DNA from: Pachyseris speciosa | Lineage: Eukaryota > Cnidaria > Anthozoa > Scleractinia > Pachyseridae | Assembly (NCBI GenBank): GCA_016490735.1 | Contig: JAEMWC010001112.1 | Location: 143,501 to 207,500 of the forward strand | DNA length: 64,000 nucleotides | Reading direction: 5' to 3' | Shown: in pieces, positions 22,232-30,414 of the stretch | Layout: every line of letters begins with the position of its first letter | How positions within the stretch are numbered: position 1 is the first letter of the stretch | Notes under the pieces: generated by a model | The model's input: only the letters and a program-made list of their open reading frames with translations | Told to the model about the DNA's origin: nothing | Databases searched by the model: none | Made by a program: the position numbers and the translations under genes

Positions 22232-22907
22232 ATGATGAATAAGATTGAAATTAATGGATGCGTTTATAATATTCACCCAATTTATGACTTATACGCCTCA
22301 GATGCAGATGGAAATATTATAAATATCATCAAGAAAGTACCTAATGTTGGTAACAAAAATGATCGTGGTTATATGAAGTGTAATGTGAGGAAACATGGTC
22401 AAAAAGGGAAAAAAAACATATTTAATACATCGGTTCATTTGGGAGTGTCACAATGGTTTAATAACTGATAATAAAGTGATTGACCATATTAATGATGTAA
22501 AAGATGATAATCGTTTATGTAATCTCCAACTAATAACGCAGAGTGAAAACATCTTGAAATCAGTAAAAAGCCGGGATTATTCATATAATAAATATAACCT
22601 AAATAATCCGAAATGTGTAAGAGCAATTAATTGTGAAACAAATGATGTTATTTATTTTAGTAGCATGTATTGCTGTTCACGATATCTTAATGTAAATCCT
22701 AGCACTGTTAAGAGAGTATGTGATGGAGTTAAATATTTTAATTCAAGTGGTTCAAAAAATGATGGTTATTCATACAAATTCGAGTATGTAAAAAAAGAAG
22801 ATATGCCAGACAATTATATAAAATCAGCTAATAAAAGACCACAGAGAGTTCCTGATGAGGATAAAAAGAATCATCATGCACAAGCTATGAATAATGAAGA
22901 ATGGTAA
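22232..22907 (+). pseudogene. HNH homing-type endonuclease, frameshifted
   Basis: Frame one (22232-22468) gives MMNKIEINGCVYNIHPIYDL and ends soon after an A8 run. Frame two (22395-22907) continues with TYLIHRFIWECHNG and DNKVIDHINDVKDDNRLCNL, the HNH core (H..DH.N..NR..NL). A C-terminal segment with YLNVNPSTVKRVCDG fits a NUMOD/IENR-type DNA-binding repeat. The frames overlap and the switch maps to the A8 run at about 22413-22420: either an indel or slippage. Such enzymes cut DNA and often mobilise themselves between viruses. It sits between polB and the integrase. Confidence 0.8.
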
Positions 22908-22944
22908 TAAGTCATATCATAATAAAAAGTGTGAATAACATAGT

Positions 22945-22985
22945 CATTCTCTAGGGGGTACCGTTTGGTTACTCCCCTGTTTGAC
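22945..22985. terminator. GC-rich hairpin downstream of HNH gene
   Basis: GGGGTACC..GGTTACTCCCC can fold back between the convergent HNH and integrase tail ends. A role at transcript ends is only a guess. Confidence 0.25.
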
Positions 22986-23075
22986 CACACTTAGATAACC
23001 AGAAACAATCATATCTTTGGCTACCAAATAGCAAATAACAGTATTTACAACACTGTATCTTCTGTTATATATTGG

Positions 23076-23258
23076 TTAGACAATTTTCTTTAAATCCCTG
23101 AATGGCATCCAACTGTTAAATTCGTCACTATAACCCTTCCACTTCACTAAAGCTTGTTTCTTCTTGTCATCTCTGCGAATGACTTTATCAATACGGAAAA
23201 CATCCTGTTTGGCTTTTAATAATTCAGGTTCATTAAAACTCCCTTGAATATCTTCACC
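23076..23258 (-). pseudogene. Integrase C-terminal chromodomain, severed by SINE insertion
   Basis: The segment encodes GEDIQGSFNEPELLKAKQDV then FRIDKVIRRDDKKKQALVKW and KGYSDEFNSWMPFRDLKKIV, a chromodomain (V-x-K-W-K-G-Y, W-x-P). Polinton integrases carry one at the C-terminus, where it may guide insertion to chromatin. It is cut from the catalytic part by 827 bp of SINE DNA plus a 14-bp duplication. The two coding parts (687 and 183 nt) are both multiples of three, so the frames agree across the insertion. Confidence 0.9.
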
Positions 23259-23433
23259 TCTGAGATCTTTTATATGAATGTTGTGCCGCGTAGCACTAGG
23301 AACACAAATAGTGGAATAGAGAATTAACTCTGAAGTGTAAGTTAAAGTGCTACTTAAACCCATGAATAACCCCTGGGCGTTAGCCCTAGTAAAGGGAAAC
23401 AGGGAACCACACGAGGCAAAGAAAAAATCTTTT

Positions 23434-23506
23434 GACCTCGGTGGGAATCGAACCCACGACCTCCGGATTAGATCTACCGTTACTCTGCCGACTGAGCTAC
23501 AAGGTC
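23434..23506 (-). repeat. tRNA-like head of SINE (minus copy)
   Basis: 73 nt with acceptor GACCTTG/CGAGGTC, A box TAGCTCAGTCGG and B box GGTTCGATTCC. The anticodon arm (ACGGTAGATCTAATCCGG) does not form a clean five-pair stem because of an extra T, so this is a degenerate tRNA relative (perhaps Arg-TCT), not a working tRNA. Confidence 0.75.
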
Positions 23507-23900
23507 GCACAGAGAAAGTCGGGGACGATTTTAGATGGTGAATCGCGGCAAAGAGAAAGTAAGGGTACATATGAATGTTGTGCCGCGTAGCACTAGGAAC
23601 ACAAATAGTGGAATAGAGAATTAACTCTGAAGTGTAAGTTAAAGTGCTACTTAAACCTCGATTCCCACCGAGGTCAAAAGATTTTTTCTTTGCCTCGTGT
23701 GGTTCCCTGTTTCCCTTTACTAGGGCTAACGCCCAGGGGGTTATTCATGGGTTTAAGTAGCACTTTAACTTACACTTCAGAGTTAATTCTCTATTCCACT
23801 ATTTGTGTTCCTAGTGCTACGCGGCACAACATTCATATGTACCCTTACTTTCTCTTTGCCGCGATTCACCATCTAAAATCGTCCCCGACTTTCTCTGTGC

Positions 23901-23973
23901 GACCTTGTAGCTCAGTCGGCAGAGTAACGGTAGATCTAATCCGGAGGTCGTGGGTTCGATTCCCACCGAGGTC
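23901..23973 (+). repeat. tRNA-like head of SINE (plus copy)
   Basis: Identical in sequence to the minus-strand copy at 23434-23506, including the extra T in the anticodon arm. A and B boxes are intact, so pol III transcription is possible. Both copies share the same lesion, so it belongs to the source SINE or arose before the inversion. Confidence 0.75.
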
Positions 23974-24096
23974 AAAAGATTTTTTCTTTGCCTCGTGTGG
24001 TTCCCTGTTTCCCTTTACTAGGGCTAACGCCCAGGGGGTTATTCATGGGTTTAAGTAGCACTTTAACTTACACTTCAGAGTTAATTCTCTATTCCA

Positions 24097-24925
24097 CTAT
24101 CTGAGATCTTTTAGTTTGTATGTTATTGGATTAGTGTATTGGATCTTATCAACTGTAAACACTTCTGTCCAATTTGGTGTGTATCCTTTATCAAAAGTCT
24201 TTCTTTTATACTTAGATATTCGGACCTTGTCACCAACCTTAAAATTTGGTTTAGCTGATAATGGCTCCATATCACCATATAGATTAAAGTAAACTATACC
24301 TTCATTCGTCTTCTTACTAGCTTCTGTAGGTGTCATCTTTATGCTTGAATGTTTTGTGTTGTTGTACTGTTTTACTAGTTTTGGGAGCATATCGAGATAC
24401 ATTGTATTACCTTGAACTGTGAACTGTTTCCACATTTTGGATTTAATTGTCCTATTCCATCTTTCAACTACTGATGACTTCTCTTCATTCTCAGTTGAGT
24501 ACATATGTATCCCATTTTTCTCTAATAGGTCTTTCACATGTTTGTTATAGAATTCTTTTCCCTTATCAACCCATAGATATTGTGGTTTTCTGCCTTCCTT
24601 GAATATTGTTTTGAATGCTTCAGTGACAGATTCACCTTTCTTATCCTTCAATGGGACAATCCAACCATATTTACTGAAGACATCAATAACCATAAGAAGA
24701 TATCGATAACCTTTATTCCATTTACTAAACTGTTGCATTTCAACAAGATCAGCAGCCCATATTTCATCAATTTTATTTACAATCACACGCCGTCGAGTAA
24801 TATTGCGTTTTATGGGTGTATGTAATTCATCAGCTAATTTTTCTTGCCAGTTTTCTTCACTCGACGGCTTTTTCCGTTTTTTGGAACACCTAAACCTAGT
24901 TTCTCCTTTTTGTTGATTAGGAATC
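24097..24925 (-). CDS. Polinton integrase, catalytic part (rve family)
   Basis: The DDE core is visible: D in IDEIWAADLVEM, D in QYLWVDKGKEFYN, and E in KSSVVERWNRTIK. YRYLLMVIDVFSKYGW is typical of Polinton integrases. The enzyme inserts element DNA, giving 6-bp duplications. The first ATG-like codon in frame is at 24786, but family-typical sequence (WQEKLADELHTPIKRNITRR) and a basic KKRKKP string lie in the same frame upstream to about 24925, overlapping the PLA2 gene in another frame. The true start is unclear (non-AUG, frameshift or lost). A TAG inside the SINE ends the frame after KLKDLR. Confidence 0.9.
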
Positions 24926-25355
24926 TAGCTGTTTGACCCCATTTTGGCATTTCACCATATGGTATTTGATCGAGAGATTTTACCATTGTTCTGTCACAAT
25001 CACCTTTATCTTTTCCCATATCATAACAAATATCGTGGTAAGCTGCTATTTCATCCACTTTGTTGTAAGGTTGGACATACCATTTTGTGACCTCACCTGT
25101 GTTTTTATCATACTCTAACTGTTTATCGAGGGGATTATAAGGCCCCATGTATTTATACTTACTGGGAGTCCAACCAGCTTTTGGTTTGGGAAGCTTGCCA
25201 ATAACTTTATGAATATCAATCGCGCCTCCCATTTTATTGATTTGAGCGACCCATTTTTGTATGTCTTCTGGTTTTGCATACATGATATTTCCAAGCAATG
25301 AATTCAATGAGCCACCACGTGTATAATCAACTCCAGCAATATCCGTTTTATACAT
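24834..25355 (-). CDS. Parvovirus-type phospholipase A2 domain protein
   Basis: The 173-residue protein has a calcium-loop-like YMGPYNPL and the catalytic AAYHDICYDMGKDKGDCD segment (H-D pair, Y, D). These match the secreted/parvoviral PLA2 fold, which hydrolyses membrane phospholipids. In capsids such domains open endosomes during entry, so a virion role is inferred. It ends in basic residues and overlaps the upstream open frame of the integrase. No TCTA motif sits 12 nt before this ATG. Confidence 0.75.
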   Translation of the reverse strand: MYKTDIAGVDYTRGGSLNSLLGNIMYAKPEDIQKWVAQINKMGGAIDIHKVIGKLPKPKAGWTPSKYKYMGPYNPLDKQLEYDKNTGEVTKWYVQPYNKVDEIAAYHDICYDMGKDKGDCDRTMVKSLDQIPYGEMPKWGQTARFLINKKEKLGLGVPKNGKSRRVKKTGKKN

Positions 25356-25372
25356 TTTCGCTTGTCAGAGCG

Positions 25373-25640
25373 TTTGGGTCTAATAGCAGTGCTCAATTGC
25401 ATAAATCCTTCTTTACCAACCTATGCAATCACCGGCTTTGCGAGGGAAAGTCCTTTGTCAATAATTTGCTTTTGCAGTTTTGGATTTCTGAGAGCTTCAC
25501 TTGCATAATATCCCCCCATTTCAGCACCCTTCTTCGCTAAATAAGGGACTCCATGTTCCAAAAATCCAGTAAGCGCCATATCTGCGGCTGAATCTAGTAT
25601 GCCCGCCCCTTCAGACGGGCCAATTAGTTTCCCTGTTTCC
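25373..25640 (-). pseudogene. Hydrophobic C-terminal partner of zinc-ribbon paralogue 2
   Basis: A frame shifted relative to the zinc-ribbon ORF reads LIGPSEGAGILDSAADMAL, TGFLEHGVPYLAKKGAEM and LQKQIIDKGLSLAKPVIA, then a TAG, then VGKEGFMQLSTAIRPKR. An amphipathic, Gly/Ala-rich stretch suggests a membrane-active or pVI-like capsid-interior protein. One frameshift and one stop make it non-functional as it stands. Confidence 0.55.
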
Positions 25641-25779
25641 TGACGAATTTAGTCTTTGTTATGCCACATTCAGCACAAGTACATTTCATCATTGCTCGAC
25701 CATTTTTTGTCTTCTGATATCTTTCACTTCCTGGTACACATTCAGTTACTTTCTTCTGTTTGACACAATATGATTTCAT
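25624..25779 (-). CDS. Small zinc-ribbon protein, paralogue 2
   Basis: A 51-residue ORF, MKSYCVKQKKVTECVPGSER then MMKCTCAECGITKTKFV, ends at TAA (25624). Cys residues at YCVK, TEC, KCTC and EC fit a DUF5679-like zinc ribbon. It is nearly identical to the start of the ORF at 25809-26150, so the two arose by tandem duplication. TCTA lies exactly 12 nt upstream of the ATG. The reading frame was probably longer before the frameshift near 25630. Confidence 0.6.
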   Translation of the reverse strand: MKSYCVKQKKVTECVPGSERYQKTKNGRAMMKCTCAECGITKTKFVRKQGN

Positions 25780-25791
25780 ATACAAATGGGT

Positions 25792-25795
25792 TAGA
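25792..25795 (-). promoter_or_regulatory. TCTA motif upstream of zinc-ribbon paralogue 2
   Basis: TATCTAACC with exactly 12 nt between TCTA and the ATG at 25779. Confidence 0.6.
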
Positions 25796-25808
25796 TAAGT
25801 TTGGGTTC

Positions 25809-26150
25809 TTATTTTCCACTTCTGTAATGCGGAATGTTGTCTGTTACACCCTTGACTGCCTGACCAGCAAGTATCTTCGCCAAACCAGCAAAACTCGGAG
25901 CTGGCGTGACAAAATTGGACAATACATATGCTGCTTTATCCACAGCTGAGGGACCTTTATTTTGAATTCTTCTGATGGTTGATCTTGAAGCTCCTCCTGT
26001 TTGGTTGCCTTTGACGAATTTTGATTTCGTGATCCCACATTCAGCACAAATACATTTCATCATTGTTCGACCATTTTTTGTCTTTTGATATCTTTCACTT
26101 CCTGGTACACATTCAGTGATTTTCTTCTGTTTGACACAATATGATTTCAT
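25809..26150 (-). CDS. Small zinc-ribbon protein with hydrophobic C-terminus, paralogue 1
   Basis: The 113-residue ORF has a DUF5679-like N-terminus (MKSYCVKQKKITECVPGSER, MMKCICAECGITKSKF). It is followed by a glycine-rich linker and a hydrophobic segment (PAPSFAGLAKILAGQAVKGV) ending in IPHYRSGK. It lies between the zinc-ribbon paralogue and the protease gene and carries the late-type TCTA motif. By position and composition it may be a virion-interior DNA-binding or membrane-lytic factor; no function is proven for the family. Confidence 0.65.
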   Translation of the reverse strand: MKSYCVKQKKITECVPGSERYQKTKNGRTMMKCICAECGITKSKFVKGNQTGGASRSTIRRIQNKGPSAVDKAAYVLSNFVTPAPSFAGLAKILAGQAVKGVTDNIPHYRSGK

Positions 26151-26161
26151 ATACTAGTGAG

Positions 26162-27475
26162 TTAGATATTTTCAAAGTAGTCTATGATGAATCTGTGATT
26201 GACACTCGTATCTGTTGAACTGAATTTGGAATTGTGTATTGTATCCAGAATCGATCTGCCTTTTTGTCTCTCGAGAAGATAGTACAAACACCAATATCCG
26301 CACAAGACTGAATCCCTTTCTTGTATCTCATCACCAGAGTATTCAAGTTGTTTACCACTTGTAGCCATATATATTTGAACTTCTGTTGGCATCATCAAAC
26401 CAAAAGAGTCGAAGTATTCACAGTATGTGTCCATATTCCGATAACATACCCAATGAGTGCCTGGTCCAATCCGACTGTCAAGATTGACTATTCCACATTC
26501 TTTGTTTTTGATTTGTCTTGGCAAAGCATCCCGACTGAATACTCCTCTGAAATGTTTTACATCAAGTTTTTTTACCCAATCCAATAAATCAAAGTTGGAC
26601 AATGGTTTATTTATGAATTTTAGAGTATTGTCCCTAGTATTGGGATTGAATTGAAGGGACTGTTTTTGCCTAACAGAAGTCCTTTTCCTGAGGTCTTTTT
26701 TTTTTTTCATTCCAAGACCGATTGGGTTATCCCATGTACCAACAACTGGGGGTGATCTCCATGGAAACGAATCATGTTTTCCACCGCTTTTATTTTTTGG
26801 AATGGCATCTGGAACGTGAACTGGTAATGACCGTCTGGGACGACTGTGTTCAACATGCAAACCCTTCCCTGTTAATTTTTTGATTGCTTCTATGGCTAAA
26901 GGAATTCCAATACTTGCTAAAAGTGTTCCAAGAAAACCACCAGACTGAGTTTTTGTTGGTTTGATTGCCAGTTGTCCACCAGACTGCATCGCATTGACAA
27001 GATCAGCCATTTGTCTCACATTCAACAAATTTTTATAATTCAATAGTTGGGATAAGTTTTGATTAGGAATAATAAATCCTCCTTTTTGTTTCTTTCCAAA
27101 TAATTTATCAACACCGAGACTTGCTAGTGAAGATAGAGCACCTGTGGCCAATGCTGGAGCTGCCTTAGCTACTGCCTTAGTTGCATATGGCAATAGTTTT
27201 GTTCCAAGTGAAAAAAGACTTGTCCAAAGAGAACCTCCGTGTACAACAGCTTTTCTGATTTGAGTTTTTGATATATTGATGTCTGAACCTTTTCCTGATC
27301 TTTTTGATTTCATCAGTTTGTTGATTTGTCTTTTAGTCAACATGAGTTGATCATTGCCTGATAATTCACTATGCGATAACCTCAATATTACAGCTGAATG
27401 TGATTTCATGGCTTTTGCCAGTTTTTCTTTCTGACCTTGTGAAAGTTTAACTCTATGAGGGTAATAAGTAGTCAT
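26162..27475 (-). CDS. pVI-like region fused to adenain-type cysteine protease
   Basis: The 437-residue protein combines a basic N-terminus, a Gly/Ala-rich hydrophobic middle (ALATGALSSLASLGVDKLFG; GGFLGTLLASIGIPLAIEAI) and a C-terminal adenovirus-type protease. Likely catalytic residues: His in GPGTHWVCY, Asp in EYFDSFG, Gln in EIQERDSVLC and Cys in CGYWCLYYL. Adenains mature capsid proteins inside the particle. The fused N-terminus resembles adenovirus pVI/pX-like membrane-active proteins, perhaps released by self-cleavage (inference). A TATA-like run precedes the ATG; no TCTA. Confidence 0.85.
   Translation of the reverse strand: MTTYYPHRVKLSQGQKEKLAKAMKSHSAVILRLSHSELSGNDQLMLTKRQINKLMKSKRSGKGSDINISKTQIRKAVVHGGSLWTSLFSLGTKLLPYATKAVAKAAPALATGALSSLASLGVDKLFGKKQKGGFIIPNQNLSQLLNYKNLLNVRQMADLVNAMQSGGQLAIKPTKTQSGGFLGTLLASIGIPLAIEAIKKLTGKGLHVEHSRPRRSLPVHVPDAIPKNKSGGKHDSFPWRSPPVVGTWDNPIGLGMKKKKDLRKRTSVRQKQSLQFNPNTRDNTLKFINKPLSNFDLLDWVKKLDVKHFRGVFSRDALPRQIKNKECGIVNLDSRIGPGTHWVCYRNMDTYCEYFDSFGLMMPTEVQIYMATSGKQLEYSGDEIQERDSVLCGYWCLYYLLERQKGRSILDTIHNSKFSSTDTSVNHRFIIDYFENI
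26163..26166 (-). promoter_or_regulatory. TCTA motif upstream of zinc-ribbon paralogue 1
   Basis: ATATCTAACTC with exactly 12 nt between TCTA and the ATG at 26150. Confidence 0.6.
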
Positions 27476-27479
27476 ATAA

Positions 27480-27622
27480 TATATGTTTATACTAAATTGT
27501 ATTTAATACAAACAATGGTTTAATTAATCATTTAATTAATTTAATTTGTTTAATTGATTTAATTATTTAATTGATTTAATTAATTTATTATTTTTGAATT
27601 AATTTATTTCTTTTTTAATTTA
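27480..27622. repeat. TTAATTAA-rich low-complexity tract
   Basis: About 140 bp of nearly pure A/T built from TTTAATTAATT and TTTAATTGATT units lies between the protease and capsid genes. Its function is unknown; it may be a promoter-proximal melting region. Confidence 0.8.
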
Positions 27623-27748
27623 TTAATTTATTCCTTTTTTAATTAATTCTTTTTTTACAATTAATTTAATTTGTTCCACAATTATTTTTTCCAATTGTTC
27701 CTTTTCATCTGGTGAAAGTGTCACACCGTAATATTGATCAGTGCTCAT
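27623..27748 (-). CDS. Small acidic/basic helix protein, 41 residues
   Basis: It starts MSTDQYYGVTLSPDEKEQLE and ends in a lysine/isoleucine-rich helix before TAA. The start lies 12 bp from the capsid gene stop, with TCTAATATTATATG just upstream. No relative is recognised; it could be a small structural or regulatory peptide. Support is positional plus the promoter-like motif. Confidence 0.4.
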   Translation of the reverse strand: MSTDQYYGVTLSPDEKEQLEKIIVEQIKLIVKKELIKKGIN

Positions 27749-27759
27749 ATAATATTAGA

Positions 27760-29046
27760 TTACATAGATCTTAAGACGACTTTACCATCAGTCTTTCTCA
27801 TCTCAACATCCTGTTCATAGAGGACTAGTGCATACACACTGTAATCAGCATTTGTTCCAGCACTTAGGTTGTATTTGAAAGTCAGTTTGGTCATTCCGTC
27901 TTTGATATCCTGTTTCTGTTTTGTCAAATCGAAATAAACGAAAGGGAATATTGAGCCAAAGTTGCTTCTGTTAAGCAGGGTGCTTTCACTAAAGTCATTG
28001 TTTGCATGAACATATTTCAGAACATCTCTGAACACTCTTGTGGGCTCCGCTGCTGGCTCATAATGAACCTCTGGATAATCATTTCCATTGCCAACCTCAA
28101 GATGACAACTTTCTAGTGTTCTACCGTTTGCAACTGAAAAGGTGTTGTACAAGAATTTATTGGCTGTCTGAGACTCCTCATTGGCATCGTTGATGATGAA
28201 TACAAATACATGCCTTGGTTTGTTTATTCCAGTGGAGATACGGAAATTTGCTGTCTGCTGTCTTGTAGAATTACCCCTCTCAACCATTTCTCTCATGTAA
28301 GTCCACTTTCGGGTGTCAAGATACTTGCTCATATACAAAGACTTTCCAATTGAATTGAAAAGAATACGTGGAACAATCAGCTGAAATTTAGTGAGTACCA
28401 CACGGCAGTCATCAGAAGCCTGCCAAATCAAATTTGCATCACTTTCACCTCCAAGATTCACCTCTACTTTAGAGTTAGGCAAAAGCTCATCCCAAAGGCT
28501 CTTGAAAAATCCGTATCTGTTCATTGCCAATTCTGCATTTACAGAACCGTTTGCACCGTTCAACATCGCTTTACGAGCTGCGAAACCCTTGTTGTAATCA
28601 TCCTCAGCTGTTCTATGTTCAGCATGTCTGTTGGTGTCAAGATAGAAGAACTCATTTGTTGCTTGACTTGAAGCATAACATTGTGAATACTTAAGCAGTG
28701 TTTTAATATTTACGGCATGGTTAGCATCTCGGCATTCATAAACATCAACTCCATTGATTTTCACATTGATTGTTTTAATGAAAGAGTAAATTGAATTAAC
28801 AATACCGTTTCTGTCAGCATCAGCGATAGCGGCACCATCTGCAAGCTTATTTACTTTGAAAATAAAATTCAAACGAGCATTGTACCAATCAAATGGTGTA
28901 GTCTCTCCACTGTTATCAGCAACGAAGCGGTGGCCTGTTTTCTTCTGATGAGCATTGTTTGCAATGACTGTGATTAATGGTGTCTCAAGTTCGAATACCA
29001 CATCTTCATATCTTTCGATATATTTTGAGTCGCGATAGTTTGACAT
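27760..29046 (-). CDS. Major capsid protein, double jelly-roll
   Basis: The intact 428-residue protein matches Polinton/adintovirus major capsid proteins: YEDVVFELETPLITV at the N-terminus, TPFDWYNARLNFIFKVNKL, the conserved NKPRHVFVFIINDANEES block and a C-terminal YNLSAGTNADYSVYALVLYE strand pair. Trimers of such proteins form icosahedral shells with pseudo-hexagonal capsomers. TCTA is exactly 12 nt before the ATG. It sits beside the core-like and penton genes, as in other Polintons. Confidence 0.9.
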   Translation of the reverse strand: MSNYRDSKYIERYEDVVFELETPLITVIANNAHQKKTGHRFVADNSGETTPFDWYNARLNFIFKVNKLADGAAIADADRNGIVNSIYSFIKTINVKINGVDVYECRDANHAVNIKTLLKYSQCYASSQATNEFFYLDTNRHAEHRTAEDDYNKGFAARKAMLNGANGSVNAELAMNRYGFFKSLWDELLPNSKVEVNLGGESDANLIWQASDDCRVVLTKFQLIVPRILFNSIGKSLYMSKYLDTRKWTYMREMVERGNSTRQQTANFRISTGINKPRHVFVFIINDANEESQTANKFLYNTFSVANGRTLESCHLEVGNGNDYPEVHYEPAAEPTRVFRDVLKYVHANNDFSESTLLNRSNFGSIFPFVYFDLTKQKQDIKDGMTKLTFKYNLSAGTNADYSVYALVLYEQDVEMRKTDGKVVLRSM

Positions 29047-29058
29047 ATATTAATGGGT

Positions 29059-29062
29059 TAGA
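29059..29062 (-). promoter_or_regulatory. TCTA motif upstream of major capsid gene
   Basis: TATCTAACCCATTAATATATG: the TCTA-to-ATG gap is 12 nt. Confidence 0.65.
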
Positions 29063-29071
29063 TAAAGTTAT

Positions 29072-29314
29072 TCATTTTATTTTACGAGGTCTGCCACGGC
29101 CTCTTTTTATCCCACCCCCACTCTTGGTTTCACTCTTGGTTCCACTCTTTCTCCTGCTCAAAAGTTCAATGATTTTGTCACCAGCTTTTTTTCCTGCGTG
29201 TTCACCAATTGTTGTTGCTGCTTTTTCGGCTGCTTTTTTTCCAGCTGCTTTGGCGATGTCAGACAGAACACCTTCACCATGTTTTTCATATTTGTTATAT
29301 TCAAACCGTTTCAT
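29072..29314 (-). CDS. Small basic AT-hook protein, core-like
   Basis: The 80-residue protein is rich in Lys, Ala and Gly (AKAAGKKAAEKAATTIGEHA) and ends in GIKRGRGRPRKIK, a perfect AT-hook core (GRGRPRK). AT-hooks bind the minor groove of A/T DNA, which suits the AT-rich genome. Its place between major capsid and penton suggests a DNA-condensing virion core protein, like the basic core proteins of adenoviruses (inference). CCTAATAGTATATG precedes the ATG. Confidence 0.7.
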   Translation of the reverse strand: MKRFEYNKYEKHGEGVLSDIAKAAGKKAAEKAATTIGEHAGKKAGDKIIELLSRRKSGTKSETKSGGGIKRGRGRPRKIK

Positions 29315-29327
29315 ATACTATTAGGTT

Positions 29328-30113
29328 TTATAATTCTGTACCTCTCAAGAATATCTCAATATACCAATCTATCCCATTCAAATCAACTGGACCTCCGGAA
29401 GAATCAGTCACATAAAATCGCATTGAGCTGATTGTGTGTGTTGAGACTGGATTCCATGAAAGAAAACGAGGTTTATAAGTGAAAGAAAAACTTCTGATGA
29501 GATCTGTGACTGGAATAACAGCAATAGTATTTGTGGAATTTCCATCAACAATGCTATCTACCACAGCATCACAATTGATATAGATTTCATCCACTCCTCG
29601 TGTTATATCAGGCAAGTTTGTTCCATACTCTGTTTCATTGATAATCTTTGAGTCGAAACCGATGAGTTTTCTGAAATCATTATTTCTCAGATCCACACGA
29701 TAATTTTCGTCAAGTTCCATCAAGATACGATATGTTGATAGCACGAAAAGAATGTTGATACCATAATTAAATTTTGATTCATCTGTTTCAGATGGATTCA
29801 GAATATGTCCTTGTTTTTTCATATACTCATGAATGTAGCTATTGATGTCATCATATGAGTACATTCTGTCAACGAATGTTATTGTTTCCCAGTTTGCACC
29901 TTTGTCATGGCTATATTTGAATTCATTATTCCCAAAAGATTCTCTGATGTTGTACCAACTGTATGTCATATTAATAGTCTTTACAGCGATTTCATATTTC
30001 ATATCATTCGATAATATGAGAGGAGTATTAAATCTTTTTGTGAAATCATGACTCTGACTAACACCAATTTTGTCTCTGTTTTTACTGTTGAATCGTAATG
30101 AAATTTCTGTCAT
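29328..30113 (-). CDS. Penton-like minor capsid protein, single jelly-roll
   Basis: The 261-residue intact ORF (MTEISLRFNSKNRDKIGVSQ; FRKLIGFDSKIINETEYGTN; ISSMRFYVTDSSGGPVDLNG; IEIFLRGTEL at the end) has the size and order of Polinton minor capsid proteins that occupy the five-fold vertices. TCTA is 12 nt upstream. It is followed (upstream in coordinates) by the coiled-coil gene, whose stop lies just 7 bp from this start. Confidence 0.8.
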   Translation of the reverse strand: MTEISLRFNSKNRDKIGVSQSHDFTKRFNTPLILSNDMKYEIAVKTINMTYSWYNIRESFGNNEFKYSHDKGANWETITFVDRMYSYDDINSYIHEYMKKQGHILNPSETDESKFNYGINILFVLSTYRILMELDENYRVDLRNNDFRKLIGFDSKIINETEYGTNLPDITRGVDEIYINCDAVVDSIVDGNSTNTIAVIPVTDLIRSFSFTYKPRFLSWNPVSTHTISSMRFYVTDSSGGPVDLNGIDWYIEIFLRGTEL

Positions 30114-30125
30114 ATAACATTACAT

Positions 30126-30129
30126 TAGA
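30126..30129 (-). promoter_or_regulatory. TCTA motif upstream of penton gene
   Basis: ATATCTAATGTAATGTTAT precedes the ATG with a 12-nt gap. The motif lies inside the last codons of the coiled-coil gene. Confidence 0.65.
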
Positions 30130-30414
30130 TATTTCATCATTATTTTATTAAGCTCCTCGTTTCCAACAATACCCAACCTTTTTAATAAGTGCAATATGTT
30201 TACGAATTCATCTCTTACACCCATACTATTATTACCGGCAAAAATAGACCCACCGAGTAATTGAAGTCGTGAAAGCAAGTCTTCTATATTATTGTAATAA
30301 ACAACACCTGCTCCATATTGTCTTTTTCTCTTTCTAATACCTTCACCAATAGTTTTTGAACCTTCTTCAATGAGGTGAATTCTTTTTCGATACTTTTGTA
30401 ATGTTTTGATGTCT

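Larger units (their letters stand above)
23259..24113. mobile_element. Inverted pair of tRNA-derived SINEs in integrase gene
   Basis: The insertion 23273-24099 is flanked by TCTGAGATCTTTTA at 23259-23272 and 24100-24113. Two copies of one SINE face each other: tRNA-like heads at 23434-23506 (minus) and 23901-23973 (plus), each followed by a shared tail (TTTGCCTCGTGTGGTTCCC) ending TCTCTATTCCACTA. The two halves are almost exact inverse complements, so the DNA can form a very long hairpin. A partial third tail starts at about 23657. Confidence 0.9.

Noticed and set aside
23434..23973. Two functional tRNA genes
   Set aside because: The anticodon stem carries an extra base and does not pair, and the heads are joined to a shared SINE tail with a TSD around the pair.
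23347..24058. Open frames with a repeated SSVGRVTVDLIRRS-type peptide
   Set aside because: They translate tRNA-like and SINE-tail DNA; only 23076-23258 belongs to a real protein (chromodomain).
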